A stretch of DNA of 64,000 nucleotides from Adiantum capillus-veneris. Lineage: Eukaryota > Streptophyta > Polypodiopsida > Polypodiales > Pteridaceae. The notes under the pieces were generated by a model, which saw only the letters and a program-made list of their open reading frames with translations, did no database searches and was not told the origin of the DNA. Position 1 is the stretch's first letter. Each line of letters begins with the position of its first letter. The position numbers were made by a program, and so were the translations under genes. The stretch covers positions 136,036,108 through 136,100,107 of the forward strand of contig CM043955.1 in the NCBI GenBank assembly GCA_014529385.2. Direction: 5' to 3'. Shown here piece by piece: positions 9,812 through 20,626 of this stretch.

Positions 9812-11130
9812 ATGGTCGTCACCCGAAGCGGAATGGATACTTCGCATACAGGTGATGAGCATGAGAGAGGCGACGAAGACTCGTCCCCACCCGGAGATGA
9901 TTTCTTCAACCCTCCCCCTTCGCCATCTACGCCACCAAGTGCACCCGACCCTATGGAGGCAATGGTCAAGCACATGATGGCCATAATGGATAGACAGGAA
10001 GACAAGCGCCTTGCTTTAAAATGCGAGCGCGACGCAAGAAAAGAAAGAAAAGAACTAAGGAAGGAGGAAGCGGCAGTAAGAAACGCGGCATTAGAGGCTG
10101 ATCGTGCCGCTCATAGATTGGCTTTGGAGACCGAGCGTGAAGCTCGACGAGAGCTACGCACTCAAGAATTGCTTGCCCAAGTCCTAGCCTCGAAGACCGA
10201 ACCACCCAAAGATCGTGGGAGTTTGTCAAGTGGAGCAAGCCACGATGTGGATTCCAACCATCCAGTCACAGAGAAGTTGACTTTCAGTAAGTATGACGGT
10301 AAGATGGATGCTATTGTTATTCATTCTTGGTTGCATCAATTTAATGCTTATTTTGCGACAACTAAGAAAACAGGCAATAGCAAAGTTTCGACGGTAGCTA
10401 TGTACCTTGCCGGTGATGCCATTAATTGGTACCAGGCATGGCAAGAGGCACAGCTAGCCGCGCACCTAGAGGCAGCCGACGATTTCACGCCCCTCTCTTT
10501 TAGTTGGGTTGATTTCTAAGACAAGCTCAAGGCGCGGTTTATGCCACCTCAGTACCTTGCACGATTGAAGGACGATTGGCGAGCTCTCAAGCAAAACGAT
10601 ATACTGGTTATGTCTTTCTCTAATCGTGTTTTGCAGCTCGGCACTCAATTACGCAAATCGGATGCGAAGCGCAAGGAGGCATTTCTTTACGGATTGGACG
10701 AGTATATCAAGTATGATGTCGAGGTACTCGATCCAATCGATCTCAACAAAGCGGTAGCAATTGCTCTCGCCCACGAGATGAAGCACAACAAAGGAAAGCC
10801 TAAGGAAAACAAGACTTCTCAAGAAACCCCGCGAATTCTCAGAACCCTCAGAACCCTCAGAACGGTAAGAACGGTAAGAATGGTAAGAATGATAACTCTT
10901 CTAACCAATCTTCCAACAGTCTCTCATCAAAGAATTCTTCCAATGAATCTAAGGGTAAGGATAACACAATTGCTAAACCTAAGCTTACTCCAGATGAAAA
11001 GGTAGCACAAGGAATTGTAGGAGGATACATCACGTCAGAAGAACAAAGCACTTATTCTAAGGAAGGTCGTTTTCATTGTCACATTAAGGGTCACATAAAA
11101 AGAATATGTCCTAAGCTTGAATCGAATGAA
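9812..11130 (+). pseudogene. Element 3 gag: coiled coil, capsid-like domain, altered zinc knuckle
   Basis: Starts MVVTRSGMDTS. Residues about 10-50 are acidic and Pro/Ser-rich; about 60-130 form a highly charged coiled coil (RDARKERKELRKEE). A retrotransposon Gag domain follows (SKYDGKMDA, WLHQFNAYF, AGDAINWYQAWQ). An in-frame TAA at 10517-10519 replaces a Gln codon (CAA in element 2), and the frame shifts near 10830 in a Lys/Asn/Ser-rich linker. The zinc knuckle (about 11068-11112) reads RFHCHIKGHIKRICPK: the first Cys is Arg. Gag would form the particle and bind RNA; this copy is broken. Confidence 0.8.
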
Positions 11131-11640
11131 TCTAAAGAACCCAGAGCACCCACTACATCTGTCAATGCAATGAATGATAACACGATTGTGCCCAAAGTTT
11201 CTCAGTACCCTCCCATTGATGATTCTCTCATTAAATGTTATGGTCGTACGTCGGGGAACCGTTTTGTCATATTGTTTGACCCACGTAGTATGCATGATGT
11301 GATCAGTTCCTCTCTTGTTGAGAGAGCCCGCCTCGAGGTTATTCCGAGATCTCCTATCGAGGTCTCTGGCTTTCGTCCCGGTATGGACGCTCTCATCACA
11401 GAGGAATGCCTTGATGTGTTGTTTGCAATTCAACAGACTACCTTCACTAGAAGATTTGTTGTTTCTCCTCTCTCAGGATGTGATAAATTTTGGGCATTCG
11501 ATGGTTTCGTGAGACTAACGCTCTCATTGATTTTGAGGCTAACACTTTAACTCTCAATGCCAAAAGTGATTCTCCTACTGTCTTTCATGGAGTGGACATT
11601 GCTCCTTCTCTATCTCTCATTGCTAATATGCAGAACAAGG
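11131..11640 (+). pseudogene. Element 3 retropepsin-like domain
   Basis: The reading frame from about 11170 carries FVILFDPRSMHDVIS, which corresponds to the retropepsin active-site loop (normally D-S/T/P-G-x), with Gly changed to Arg. The later block SPLSGCD and the shifted WFRETNALIDF match the end of a gypsy protease. Element 2 has FDPGNMHDVIS at the same place. The frame shifts near 11490. Probably inactive here. Confidence 0.7.
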
Positions 11641-12771
11641 TTGAAAGGATTCAAGATAAGGAGATTCTCTCAATCTCTTTTTCTCCACAGCATGACACAC
11701 AAGATTTGCATGATTATGAGAAGCATGATGATTTGAAGGATAATGATTTGCATGATGATTTGGATGACAATGACAAGCATGATGATTTGCATGATCAAGA
11801 TGTGATTTCTCACAAGCATGATGAGTTGCATGAAGATGATGTGATTGTTCACAAGGATGATGAGTTAGTTGATGTTTTTCCTAGCGAAGCTAACCTCGTT
11901 GTAGATTCGATCAATCACCAAGAACCGATCTTGGCTTTCGAGTCGAGGTCCACAGATCCCCCACAAGAAGATTCGATAGATCCCGAAGAAGCGATCTTGG
12001 CTCTCGAGCCTTGGTCCAAAGAACCCTCACAGGAAGTATTATGTGTTCGCATGATTGATACGCACGCATTGTTCGAGTGTTTCATTCGTCACGGTTTCCT
12101 GTATTTTAGTCAATATCGTTATGTGATCCCTTTTCCTAGGCATGACATATTGTATGTTGAGCACGTTTCTATCATGGATGAGCACGAATGTATACGGATT
12201 GTTCATGAAAAGTTTGTATGTAAGGAAGTCACATTCCATGTCTCTTCCTTGGCATGACACAGTTTCCAAAAGAGCACATGACAGTATGAGCACCAAGCAT
12301 GGGCATTTCCATTGTGATTTGCCACAGTTGATTGATTTCGATCAAACAGAAAAGATTCGACCTCATTGTTTGCATGTGTTTGATGAACGGGTTGTCACTC
12401 CGTCTCTCTGTTCATCTACATTGCATACACAGTCTTTAGAGAAGACAATATTTTTTTCCTTCACTTTAAATGGAATGGGTATGTTCATGGTGTTGTGTTG
12501 GAGATGGTTTCGGGAATTTTCAGCCCTGGAGATTCTTGAAGACGAAAGAAGCAAGTCTCTAGACAAAGTGGAAGCATCGAAGGAGCCACAGAAGACTTTG
12601 TGTCGCTTTCGGCGCGGCCCAAAGAAGCAAGCATTGCAGACCTTTATGAAGTTCAAGTACAGCTCGACCCACACAGAAGAGTGGGCCGGCAAAGAGTCCC
12701 TTCCAGGATTCCGGATGTTGTTGGCGATCTCCCTCGACGCCATACAGTTCGATACCAGTATCTCACTTTGA
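11641..12771 (+). pseudogene. Element 3 His/Asp repeat and conserved C-terminal protein
   Basis: After the protease the frame enters a run of KHDD, HDDL and DND repeats (about 11695-11860), then an acidic linker (EPILAFESRS) and the conserved domain (VLCVRMI, FECFIRHGFLYF, HDILYVEHVS). A frameshift near 12235 moves it to the next frame, which continues SLPWHDTVSKRA, HFHCDLPQLI, GMGMFMVLCW, LCRFRRGPKKQ to a TGA that overlaps the PPT. It is rich in His, Cys and aromatic residues. I see no match to RT, RNase H, integrase, chromodomain or envelope signatures. Function unknown. Confidence 0.75.
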
Positions 12772-12782
12772 AAAGGAGGGGA
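12771..12782 (+). promoter_or_regulatory. Polypurine tract of element 3
   Basis: AAAAGGAGGGGA immediately upstream of LTR 4, the same as in the other members of the family. Confidence 0.85.
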
Positions 12783-14178
12783 TGTCACGTGACACATCCC
12801 AACCCTATGTGTCCATGGACAAGCTACACCACAACAGGGTTCAGTCAGTCCAGTCGGTCTAGATTAGCAGTGATCTGGAACTTTTGTGAGTATTCGTAGA
12901 CCGTGCATGCCCAGTCACTTAGCAATAGATGCATATCCTCCGGTTGCACATAGCATGATCATCAGTATTCCCTTCAGAATCCATCATATTCAGGCAAGGG
13001 AATTTTCCAATGCATTTAGCCTATTTTCCCTATTTTTGGTTATTTTCACTTATTATTTTTAAGTGACTTTCCAACAAAAGTAGGTAGGGCAATTTTGCTA
13101 AGTTAATATATAAGCAAATCCAAGTTAGCACTTTCTGGCAAAAGAGCAGCAGGAGCTTCCCGCTCAACAGGCAACTTCTCAGCAGTACTCCCCCCCCTTA
13201 GCACCCCCTAGCGTTTTTCAAGTATTACCATCGCCATCCTTCCCCCATCCTTGGCGTTTCCTCCCACAGCCAGCATCGCCATCAAGTTCCATTTGCCTGG
13301 CGTTTTTCCCTTAGCCACTTCAGCCAATGCAGCGTTTTGGCTCAGCAACATCAAGTATTTCAAGTTCCATTTGCCTGGCGTTTTTCCCTTAGCCACTTCA
13401 GCCAATGCAACGTTTTGGCTCAGCGTTTTTCAAGTATTACCATCGCCATCCTTCCCCCATCCTTGGCGTTTCCTCCCACAGCCAGCATCGCCATCAAGTT
13501 CCATTTGCCTGGCGTTTTTCCCTTAGCCACTTCAGCCAATGCAGCGTTTTGGCTCAGCAACATCAGCAAACTCTTGCAGATCATTAGAGTTTTCAACCTC
13601 AGCAGAGCAGAAGAGATTTCAGCCAAAAACGCCAGAATTACTTCAGCCATCTTAGCGTTTTTGGGATCATCTACCCCAACGTTTTTGGATCAAAAATTCA
13701 GCAGTCGAAACGCAGGTTTTCAGCCTTTAGCAAACTAGCAGATCAGCCCCAGATTGGTTGCAGAAGTTCCCCCATCTTTGACCAAAGAAAACACAGCCAA
13801 AACAGTCATTTTCAGCCACCGAAACAGCCATGAAAATCAGCAATTAGAAGATCCCAGATTTCAGCCATCAAGTCGTTGTCGTCGTCACCGCCGTCGTCAT
13901 CGGCATAGTCCAAGATGCATCAGTCCATTGCATACGCATTGTACACCTTTGTGCAATCAAAGTAGACCACTTTACAACCTCTCGGGTGTCGTATCTCTTT
14001 TCTCTCCTTCTCTCAGTCTCATTCACTTGCACGCACAATATCCACTCACTTTGTTCGTGATCATAGCACTCTCCACAAGACGGAAGGCTCTCTCCTTCCC
14101 TAAGAACTAAAAGGAACCTTGAGCAATAAAGATCACTAATCTTGAGAAAATACAACATTCATTCCGCTGCACCTTACA
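12783..14178 (+). repeat. LTR 4 (3' LTR of element 3), expanded
   Basis: 1396 bp, longer than LTR 3 because the segment at 13210-13431 is repeated from 13432 (222-bp period). Inside it a smaller piece is repeated with a 78-bp offset (13283 and 13361). It also lacks the 35 bp that hold the CCACTCTCG hairpin (junction at about 13970). Ends ACCTTACA, then target duplication ATTTA. Confidence 0.85.
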
Positions 14179-16246
14179 ATTTATCTTTTCAGTACTCTGG
14201 AAAGATCCGTAGTATTGCATACTAAGCTTTGGAAAAAGCCTCTCCTTTCCCTTTTTCTTTCGTAGGCGTGCCTTCTCAAAATGTAAGAGAACCCAATCAT
14301 TCTCCTTCAATTTCATGTCGCGACGATGGCGATCCGCTGCCTTTTTTTGTCATTCTTGAGACTTCTGCAAAGTCTCGCGAACCTTGGCAAAAGCGGTATC
14401 CAAATCTTGCGAATATTCATCCGCTTCAAATATCTAATCTTTCGTGCTCAGGAAGGATGGAACCTTCGCAGCACTTTCAACAATCTCAAATGGCGTCTTC
14501 CCCGTCGAAGAGTGTATCTTGTTATTGTAGGCAAATTCCACCAAAGGTAAGTTCTTTTCCCATTGAGTCTTCTGATCCGAGATACAAGACTTCAATAAAT
14601 CTAAAACCACTGAATTGCCAATCTCATTGCCAGTCAGTCTGCAAGTGGAACGATGACGAGAACTACAACCACGTGCTAATGTTCTCCCAAATTTCCTTCC
14701 AAAACAAACTCATAAATCTGGGGTCTCTGTCGGAGACAATCGTCTCAGACATGCCATGTAATCGGAAAATCATCGTGATCATTCAGTGTTCTCGAGAGAT
14801 CAAAAATGAAATCCATTTCAATATTTTCTCAGGGGTGGGTGGGTATGGGTAAAGGCTGTAACAATTCCTGTGCCTTATGCCTGTCAAACTTGACCTTCTG
14901 GCATATTGCGCACAAACTCTTCCACATCCTTTTTGAGTCTCAGCCAAAAGAAGTATCTCTCTACCCCTTCATGGTGGTAGCAATGCCGCGGTGACCCGTA
15001 AAATGTGGATAGTGGCATTCAATCATAACCTTTTCCCGCAACGGCTGAGTAACGCACGACATAGTCTTTCTCATCAAGTAGCCTTCTCGAAGGGAGTATC
15101 CAGCTACTGTCTCCCCATCCTGTATCCGTGTGGAAATATCTACAAAATCTGTATTTGTGGCATACTGATCGACCATATCCTCGAAGCTCCTATGATGTAT
15201 CGCGGAAATAGCCAGAACCAACGGCTTCCGAGACAAAGCATTTGCCACCACATTCTTCTGTCCCTGCACATGGACAATCTGGAAGTGAAACTGTGACAAG
15301 ATGTTCGCCCACCGCATCTGCTTTTCCGAAAGCTGCTTCTGTGACAAGAAGTAGCGCAAACTCTGATGGTCTATAAAGACAGTAAAATCCGCTCCGAGTA
15401 GGTAATGCCGCCACTGAGTAAGAGCATGGATAACCGCCAAAAGCTCTTTCAAATAAATATGTGCTGTCATCTCCGGCCTAGAGAACAAACGGCTCTCATA
15501 AGCTATGACATGGCCTTCTTGCATCAAGACCGCACCCAGACTACGACCACAAGCATCACAATATACTTCAAATGACTTCTACAAGTCCGGCAAAGTCAAA
15601 ATAGGTCCTGTAGTCAATTTCTCTTTCAATGTCTGAAAGGCAGTCACCTCTGTGGGTCCCCACGAAAAAGGTACTCCTTTTTGTGTCAAGATATGCAAAG
15701 GGGAAGCAACCTCTGCAAACTTTCTTATGAACCGCCTGTAGTACGAACACAGTCCCAAGAAGCTTCTAACTTCATGGACATTCCTCAAATCGGGCCAATC
15801 ACGGATAGTCTCTATCTTGGCCGGATCCATTTGCACTCCTGCTCTGCTGACACAATGTGTCCCAAAAAGTGTATCTCTGAAGCAGATGATCTCTGTGTTC
15901 TGCCTTATTCTTGGAGAAAACAATGATATCATCAAAGAAAGTGCCAACAAATAGCCTGTACTCTCGAAAAATCATGTCCATCATCCGGTTAAATGTCGCA
16001 GGAGCATTGGTTAAGCCAAAAGGCATCACCAAAAACTCAAATAACCCAAAAGTCGTCCCAAAGGCTGTCCTATAGACGTCTCCCAGCGCGATTCGGATCT
16101 GATGACATCCACTCTTCAAGTCAATCCTGCTAAAGCACGAGGATCCTTGTAACCTGTCGATGATATATGAAACCTGTTGAGTATATCATCGATCCTAGGA
16201 ATCGGAAATCTGTTCTTGATGGTGATTTTGTTGAGAGCGCTATAAT
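14179..16246 (-). pseudogene. Element B pol: RT (part), RNase H, integrase, broken
   Basis: Read right to left. The RT palm spans about 16246-15600, with FVGTFFDDIIVFSKN at the catalytic site, DPAKIETIRDWPDL and SFLGLCSYYRRFI. RNase H/connection is at 15527-14961 (RPEMTAHIYLKELLAVIHAL, DHQSLRYFL, VVANALSRKP). The integrase zinc-binding HHCC lies near 14990-14890, then a core with a large deletion after DLSRT, and a C-terminal DWVLLHFEKARL at about 14290. Frames break at least near 15950, 16120 and 15570 and throughout the integrase. The enzymes would copy and insert the element; this copy cannot. Confidence 0.85.
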
Positions 16247-17513
16247 CGATGCACATTCTCCAAGATCCATCTTTCTTCAAATGGAGAGCAATACGGTGAA
16301 GTACTATGCTGGACAAGACCCTTTTCCAAGAGGACTTTCACTGGGTTCATAATCTTTTCATTCTGTACTCGGCTCACACGGTACAGTGGCCAGTTCGGTA
16401 GCATGCTTCTAGGTATCAGATCAATGGTTTGATCTTCAGGCCCTTTAAAAAGCAATCGGCATGAGTGTGGAGAAAAATCTTGGCGTTCTTTCAATCATGT
16501 CAAAACATATTCAACCTTTATCCATCATTCATTTCTCTCCCAAAAGAATGAGTAAGAAACTGAAGTTCATCAAGTACAATCTCTGAGCCCTTCATTTATC
16601 AAAGTCACTTTCTCGGCCCGGTAGTCAAACCACGGCGTAGTTCTTGTGGTACCAAGGGATCTTGAGTGAATGTCACTCGCGTGCCCTGAACACCCCTGTC
16701 ATTGCAAACGAAGTTTGCCAATGCTCAGTGTAATGGCAACATCCCATCCGGGTGCCAGCCGAACTACCTCCGCCTGTGGCGTCAGTCTGTCAGGCGTAAT
16801 TCCAAATCGAACCGCCAATTCCAAGTGAAAAGAAGTTGGCCTTGGCTCCTTCAAAAGAACTTCCTGATCCTTCACTTTGCCCCAAAAGCGGCAAAGTTTG
16901 TACTTTCATTCATTGGATTCGGTGCAGGTCCCACGCCATGTGGTACAAGTTCTGCTTTTCTATCTGCCTTTTCTACCACGTTCCTCAGCTGCTCTTGAAC
17001 TCTCAGGCCCGTCGTCGTCTTTATCCTTTTGTTCTTTCTGTGCCTTTTTAGGGCACTTCGCGGAGATATGTACCTAGATGAATCCAAGATATACCCAGAT
17101 TCACCCTTGAAGGAAAGTGCAAGGTATAGACTCATGGTAGTCACCCACGAGACAATATAACCATCAGCTCCATCATGCATAGTATTGACTAAATACCACG
17201 ACATCCCCACTAACGTCGTCAGTGGCCAATAGTGGGTGTAGAACTAGGTACAAACATATGCTCCCAAACACAACACACACCACACGCACACACACATGAG
17301 CATACATCAACACAAAGTTCAGCGTGCTGAGTTTCTGTCATGACTCCGGAGATCAAGGGCAGACTCAGCCATAATGAAGCCATGTTCCCCGCATCCAAAG
17401 CACTTCCCCTCTCTGATGAAGCGAGCTCTCTCCTCAGGAGTAAGCTTGGGTCGTGCATCCTTTTTCTCTGGGTTGCTCTTTTTCTTTCTACTTTCATTCC
17501 CAGAAGTCTGTTC
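16247..17513 (-). repeat. Inverted repeat arm A (native orientation)
   Basis: 1267 bp that pairs base for base in antisense with 18031-19297. Paired positions sum to 35544 at both ends, so there is no net indel. It holds minus-strand element B coding: end of gag, zinc-knuckle region, protease region and the start of RT (VSRVQNEKIM). A few single-base differences separate the arms. Confidence 0.9.
17071..17378 (-). other. Insert of about 308 bp splitting the zinc knuckle (left arm copy)
   Basis: The zinc-knuckle codons run CFGCGEHG and then jump about 308 bp before ISPRSALKRH, which is the expected continuation of a CCHC knuckle and basic tail. The insert includes a TG/CA-rich microsatellite and the phrase TATGCATGATGGAGCTG. 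Its identity is unknown and no clear terminal repeats are seen. The mirror copy is at 18166-18473. Confidence 0.55.
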
Positions 17514-17970
17514 AGGATACTCCGATGCTTCGAAGGCTTTGTCTTTTATACAGCAGTTTGACATCGCTTTTGCAGGAGGACGCTATTCAGAGCACTCCAA
17601 GATTCGGAGAGCTGCTTCTTATTTTAAGGGGAATGCTCGCACTTGGTGGTCCACGCTTCTATTAAGCAAGACTGTGCCAGTTACATGGCTGAAATTCAAG
17701 AGGCTTTTTATTTCTTCTTGGTTGACTCAAGAGTTTGAACGAGATATACGAGCTGCTTGGAACCATCTTTGGTTCACCAAGAGCGATACAGTGAATTCTT
17801 ACTGTGAAAGATTCTGGAGCTCTTTTCTACCCGTCTCTTCATTCAAGAAGATCTCATTCAGAGAACAGATTGAGCGGTTTACCTTGGGTCTACCTACAGA
17901 GATCTGAGATCACTGCTTGGAACAGAAGTCAGCTTTTATTCAAGAGTTGATGAGTCATGCGAAGCGGGGC
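17514..17970 (+). repeat. Segment B: inverted gag fragment of element B (plus orientation)
   Basis: Encodes on the plus strand the element B Gag capsid-like domain (KALSFIQQFDIAF, NARTWWSTLLL, FWSSFLPVSSF). It pairs in antisense with 19297-19753 (paired positions sum to 37267 at both ends). Together with 17971-19297 it forms one contiguous gag-to-RT stretch in reverse orientation to the rest of element B. Confidence 0.9.
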
Positions 17971-18030
17971 TTTGCAATTCACTCTGGCAGTCTGACCTAC
18001 CCCACAGACGAGGCCATGACACAACGAGCC
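17971..18030 (+). other. Single-copy 60-bp gag linker inside the inverted block
   Basis: The only part of the inverted block without a second copy. It encodes the linker between the Gag capsid-like domain and the zinc-knuckle region, and joins segment B to arm A' in the native gene order. Confidence 0.75.
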
Positions 18031-19297
18031 GAACAGACTTCTGGGAATGAAAGTAGAAAGAAAAAGAGCAACCCAGAGAAAAAGGATGCACGACCCAAGC
18101 TTACTCCTGAGGAGAGAGCTCGCTTCATCAGAGAGGGGAAGTGCTTTGGATGCGGGGAACATGGCTTCATTATGGCTGAGTCTGCCCTTGATCTCCGGAG
18201 TCATGACAGAAACTCAGCACGCTGAACTTTGTGTTGATGTATGCTCATGTGTGTGTGCGTGTGGTGTGTGTTGTGTTTGGGAGCATATGTTTGTACCTAG
18301 TTCTACACCCACTATTGGCCACTGACGACGTTAGTGGGGATGTCGTGGTATTTAGTCAATACTATGCATGATGGAGCTGATGGTTATATTGTCTCGTGGG
18401 TGACTACCATGAGTCTATACCTTGCACTTTCCTTCAAGGGTGAATCTGGGTATATCTTGGATTCATCTAGGTACATATCTCCGCGAAGTGCCCTAAAAAG
18501 GCACAGAAAGAACAAAAGGATAAAGACGACGACAGGCCTGAGAGTTCAAGAGCAGCTGAGGAACGTGATAGAAAAGGCAGATAGAAAAGCAGAACTTGTA
18601 CCACATGGCGTGGGACCTGCACCGAATCCAATGAATGAAAGTACAAACTTTGCCGCTTTTGGGGCAAAGTGAAGGATCAGGAAGTTCTTTTGAAGGAGCC
18701 AAGGCCAACTTCTTTTCACTTGGAATTGGCGGCTCGATTTGGAATTACGCCTGACAGACTGACGCCACAGGCGGAGGTAGTTCGACTGGCACCCGGATGG
18801 GATGTTGCCATTACACTGAACATTGGCAAACTTCGTTTGCAATGACAGGGGTGTTCAAGGCACGCGAGTGACATTCACTCAAGATCCCTTGGTACCACAA
18901 GAACTACGCCGTGGTTTGACTACCGGGCCGAGAAAGTGACTTTGATAAATGAAGGGCTCAGAGATTGTACTTGATGAACTTCAGTTTCTTACTCATTCTT
19001 TTGGGAGAGAAATGAATGATGGATAAAGGTTGAATATGTTTTGACATGATTGAAAGAACGCCAAGATTTTTCTCCACACTCATGCCGATTGCTTTTTAGA
19101 GGGCCTGAAGATCAAACCATTGATCTGATACCTAGAAGCATGCTACCGAACTGGCCACCGTACCGTGTGAGCCGAGTACAGAATGAAAAGATTATGAACC
19201 CAGTGAAAGACCTCTTCGAAAAGGGTCTTGTCCAGCATAGTACTTCACCGTATTGCTCTCCATTTGAAGAAAGATGGATCTTGGAGAATGTGCATCG
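18031..19297 (+). repeat. Inverted repeat arm A' (reversed orientation)
   Basis: Reverse complement of 16247-17513. On the plus strand it carries the damaged zinc knuckle (CFGCGEHGF, with the expected His and last Cys lost to the 308-bp insert at 18166-18473), the protease region (LELAARFGITPDRL) and the RT start, ending abruptly at 19297 where segment B' begins. Confidence 0.9.
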
Positions 19298-19753
19298 CCC
19301 CGCTTCGCATGACTCATCAACTCTTGAATAAAAGCTGACTTCTGTTCCAAGCAGTGATCTCAGATCTCTGTAGGTAGACCCAAGGTAAACCGCTCAATCT
19401 GTTCTCTGAATGAGATCTTCTTGAATGAAGAGACGGGTAGAAAAGAGCTCCAGAATCTTTCACAGTAAGAATTCATTGTATCGCTCTTGGTCATCCAAAG
19501 ATGGTTCCAAGCAGCTCGTATATCTCGTTCAAACTCTTGAGTCAACCAAGAAGAAATAAAAAGCCTCTTGAATTTCAGCCATGTAACTGGCACAGTCTTG
19601 CTTAATAGAAGCGTGGACCACCAAGTGCGAGCATTCCCCTTAAAATAAGAAGCAGCTCTCCGAATCTTGGAGTGCTCTGAATAGCGTCCTCTTGCAAAAG
19701 CGATGTCAAACTGCTGTATAAAAGACAAAGCCTTCGAAGCATCGGAGTATCCC
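19297..19753 (-). repeat. Segment B': gag fragment of element B (native orientation)
   Basis: Reverse complement of 17514-17970 with a few differences (for example AFARGRYSEHSK against AFAGGRYSEHSK). It continues upstream on the minus strand into the Gag N-terminus, so this is the native copy. The junction with arm A' shares only one base (G). Confidence 0.9.
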
Positions 19754-20610
19754 GAAAAAGTATCAAAACTTGAGTGCTTGGCCACCTTCCTTAAACTCTC
19801 AAACTTTCTTGCTTTTATCTTCGAGAAAGTCATACTGGTTGGCTTTGTGAAAATTCTTCTTGTTCGCATAGAAGTTTCCGTTTGTCAGAGTCTGAACTGT
19901 CCGTAGACGAGTCCTCTGTAGAATTGTCACTCACTGAGCGAGATTTAGACTTCTTTGCCTTTTTCTTGCCCTTTCCAAAGCGTTGTTTCTTGCTTCGCTT
20001 TTTGCTTTTTCTGTCTTCTTCGCTCGAGTCTGAAGAGCTAGAAGAAGTGTCAGAAGAAGAAGAAGAACTTGGTAGGCCTTCAAACTTGACACGCTTCTTC
20101 TGTTTCTTTGCCTTGTCGAATGTCGATCGACGACCCAAATATCCCGGGAAGTCAGTGCCTTTCTTCTGCTTTTTGCCGTGCTTTTTGTCTTTCTTTTGCA
20201 CGTCGAAAAGCTAAGCAATCAGTGCATTAACCACGTTCTCCAGTTCCTTCTCCATATATTTCTTGGAGGCAGAAGGTTTCTTGAGAGCGGGTTTCGGGAG
20301 TGGTGTTGTGGTTCTCTGCCACTCCATCTGTACCTCTTCCAAAGAGGTCTGGTTCATATATTTTGCCATCTTCGGGTCCTTGGCAAAATTGAGCATCATC
20401 TTTGTTGCATCGCCAATCAATTGACGACGCTCCATCTCTCGCTACTCCGCCTGAGTAGGCCTAGGCGGGCCATACTCCGTGCTGGAATCTTCGTTGTGAT
20501 CCTTGCCCGCATCTCCAGATGCAGAGGGAGTCGACTGATCATTGCCTCAAGCCAAAGGTGCCGCGGAAAAAAAATTTGGGGATCGGATTTCCCATAGAAG
20601 AGAAATCGGC
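19754..20610 (-). pseudogene. Element B gag, N-terminal part
   Basis: Minus strand, from about 20610 down. First a leader with a short frame, then MERRQLIGDATKMMLNF with the motif NQTSLEEVQMEWQ. A stop near 20213 is followed by a Lys-rich then Ser/Asp-rich low-complexity region (SSSSSSDTSSSSSDSSEEDR) and a linker leading to SGYSDASKALSF in segment B'. Several frame changes are present. This is the disordered N-terminal portion of a gypsy Gag; it is not functional. Confidence 0.65.
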
Positions 20611-20613
20611 CGT

Positions 20614-20625
20614 GCTTTGATACCA
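20614..20625 (-). promoter_or_regulatory. Primer binding site of element B
   Basis: On the minus strand TGGTATCAAAGC follows the LTR end TGTTACA with one intervening base. It is a one-mismatch variant of the initiator-Met PBS. Confidence 0.8.
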
Positions 20626-20626
20626 C

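Larger units (their letters stand above)
8132..14178 (+). mobile_element. Element 3: most complete member of the non-autonomous family
   Basis: LTR 3 (8132-9348), PBS, leader, gag, degenerate retropepsin, His/Asp repeat, C-terminal ORF, PPT, LTR 4 (12783-14178). It is flanked by a 5-bp target duplication ATTTA (8127-8131 and 14179-14183). Its internal region of 3.4 kb has no reverse transcriptase, RNase H or integrase motif in any frame. Both flanks are the same integrase gene of element B, so this is a clean nested insertion. Confidence 0.9.

Noticed and set aside
12600-12899. Alternative frame SLSARPKEASIADLYEVQV overlapping the C-terminal ORF end
   Set aside because: It is also partly open in other copies, but runs past the PPT into the LTR and has no conserved stop. 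The frame ending at the PPT is more consistent.
16872-17210. Minus-strand frame starting MGMSWYLVNTMHDGADG as a separate gene
   Set aside because: It starts inside the 308-bp insert and runs into the gag tail of element B; its twin at 18334-18672 is the inverted copy.
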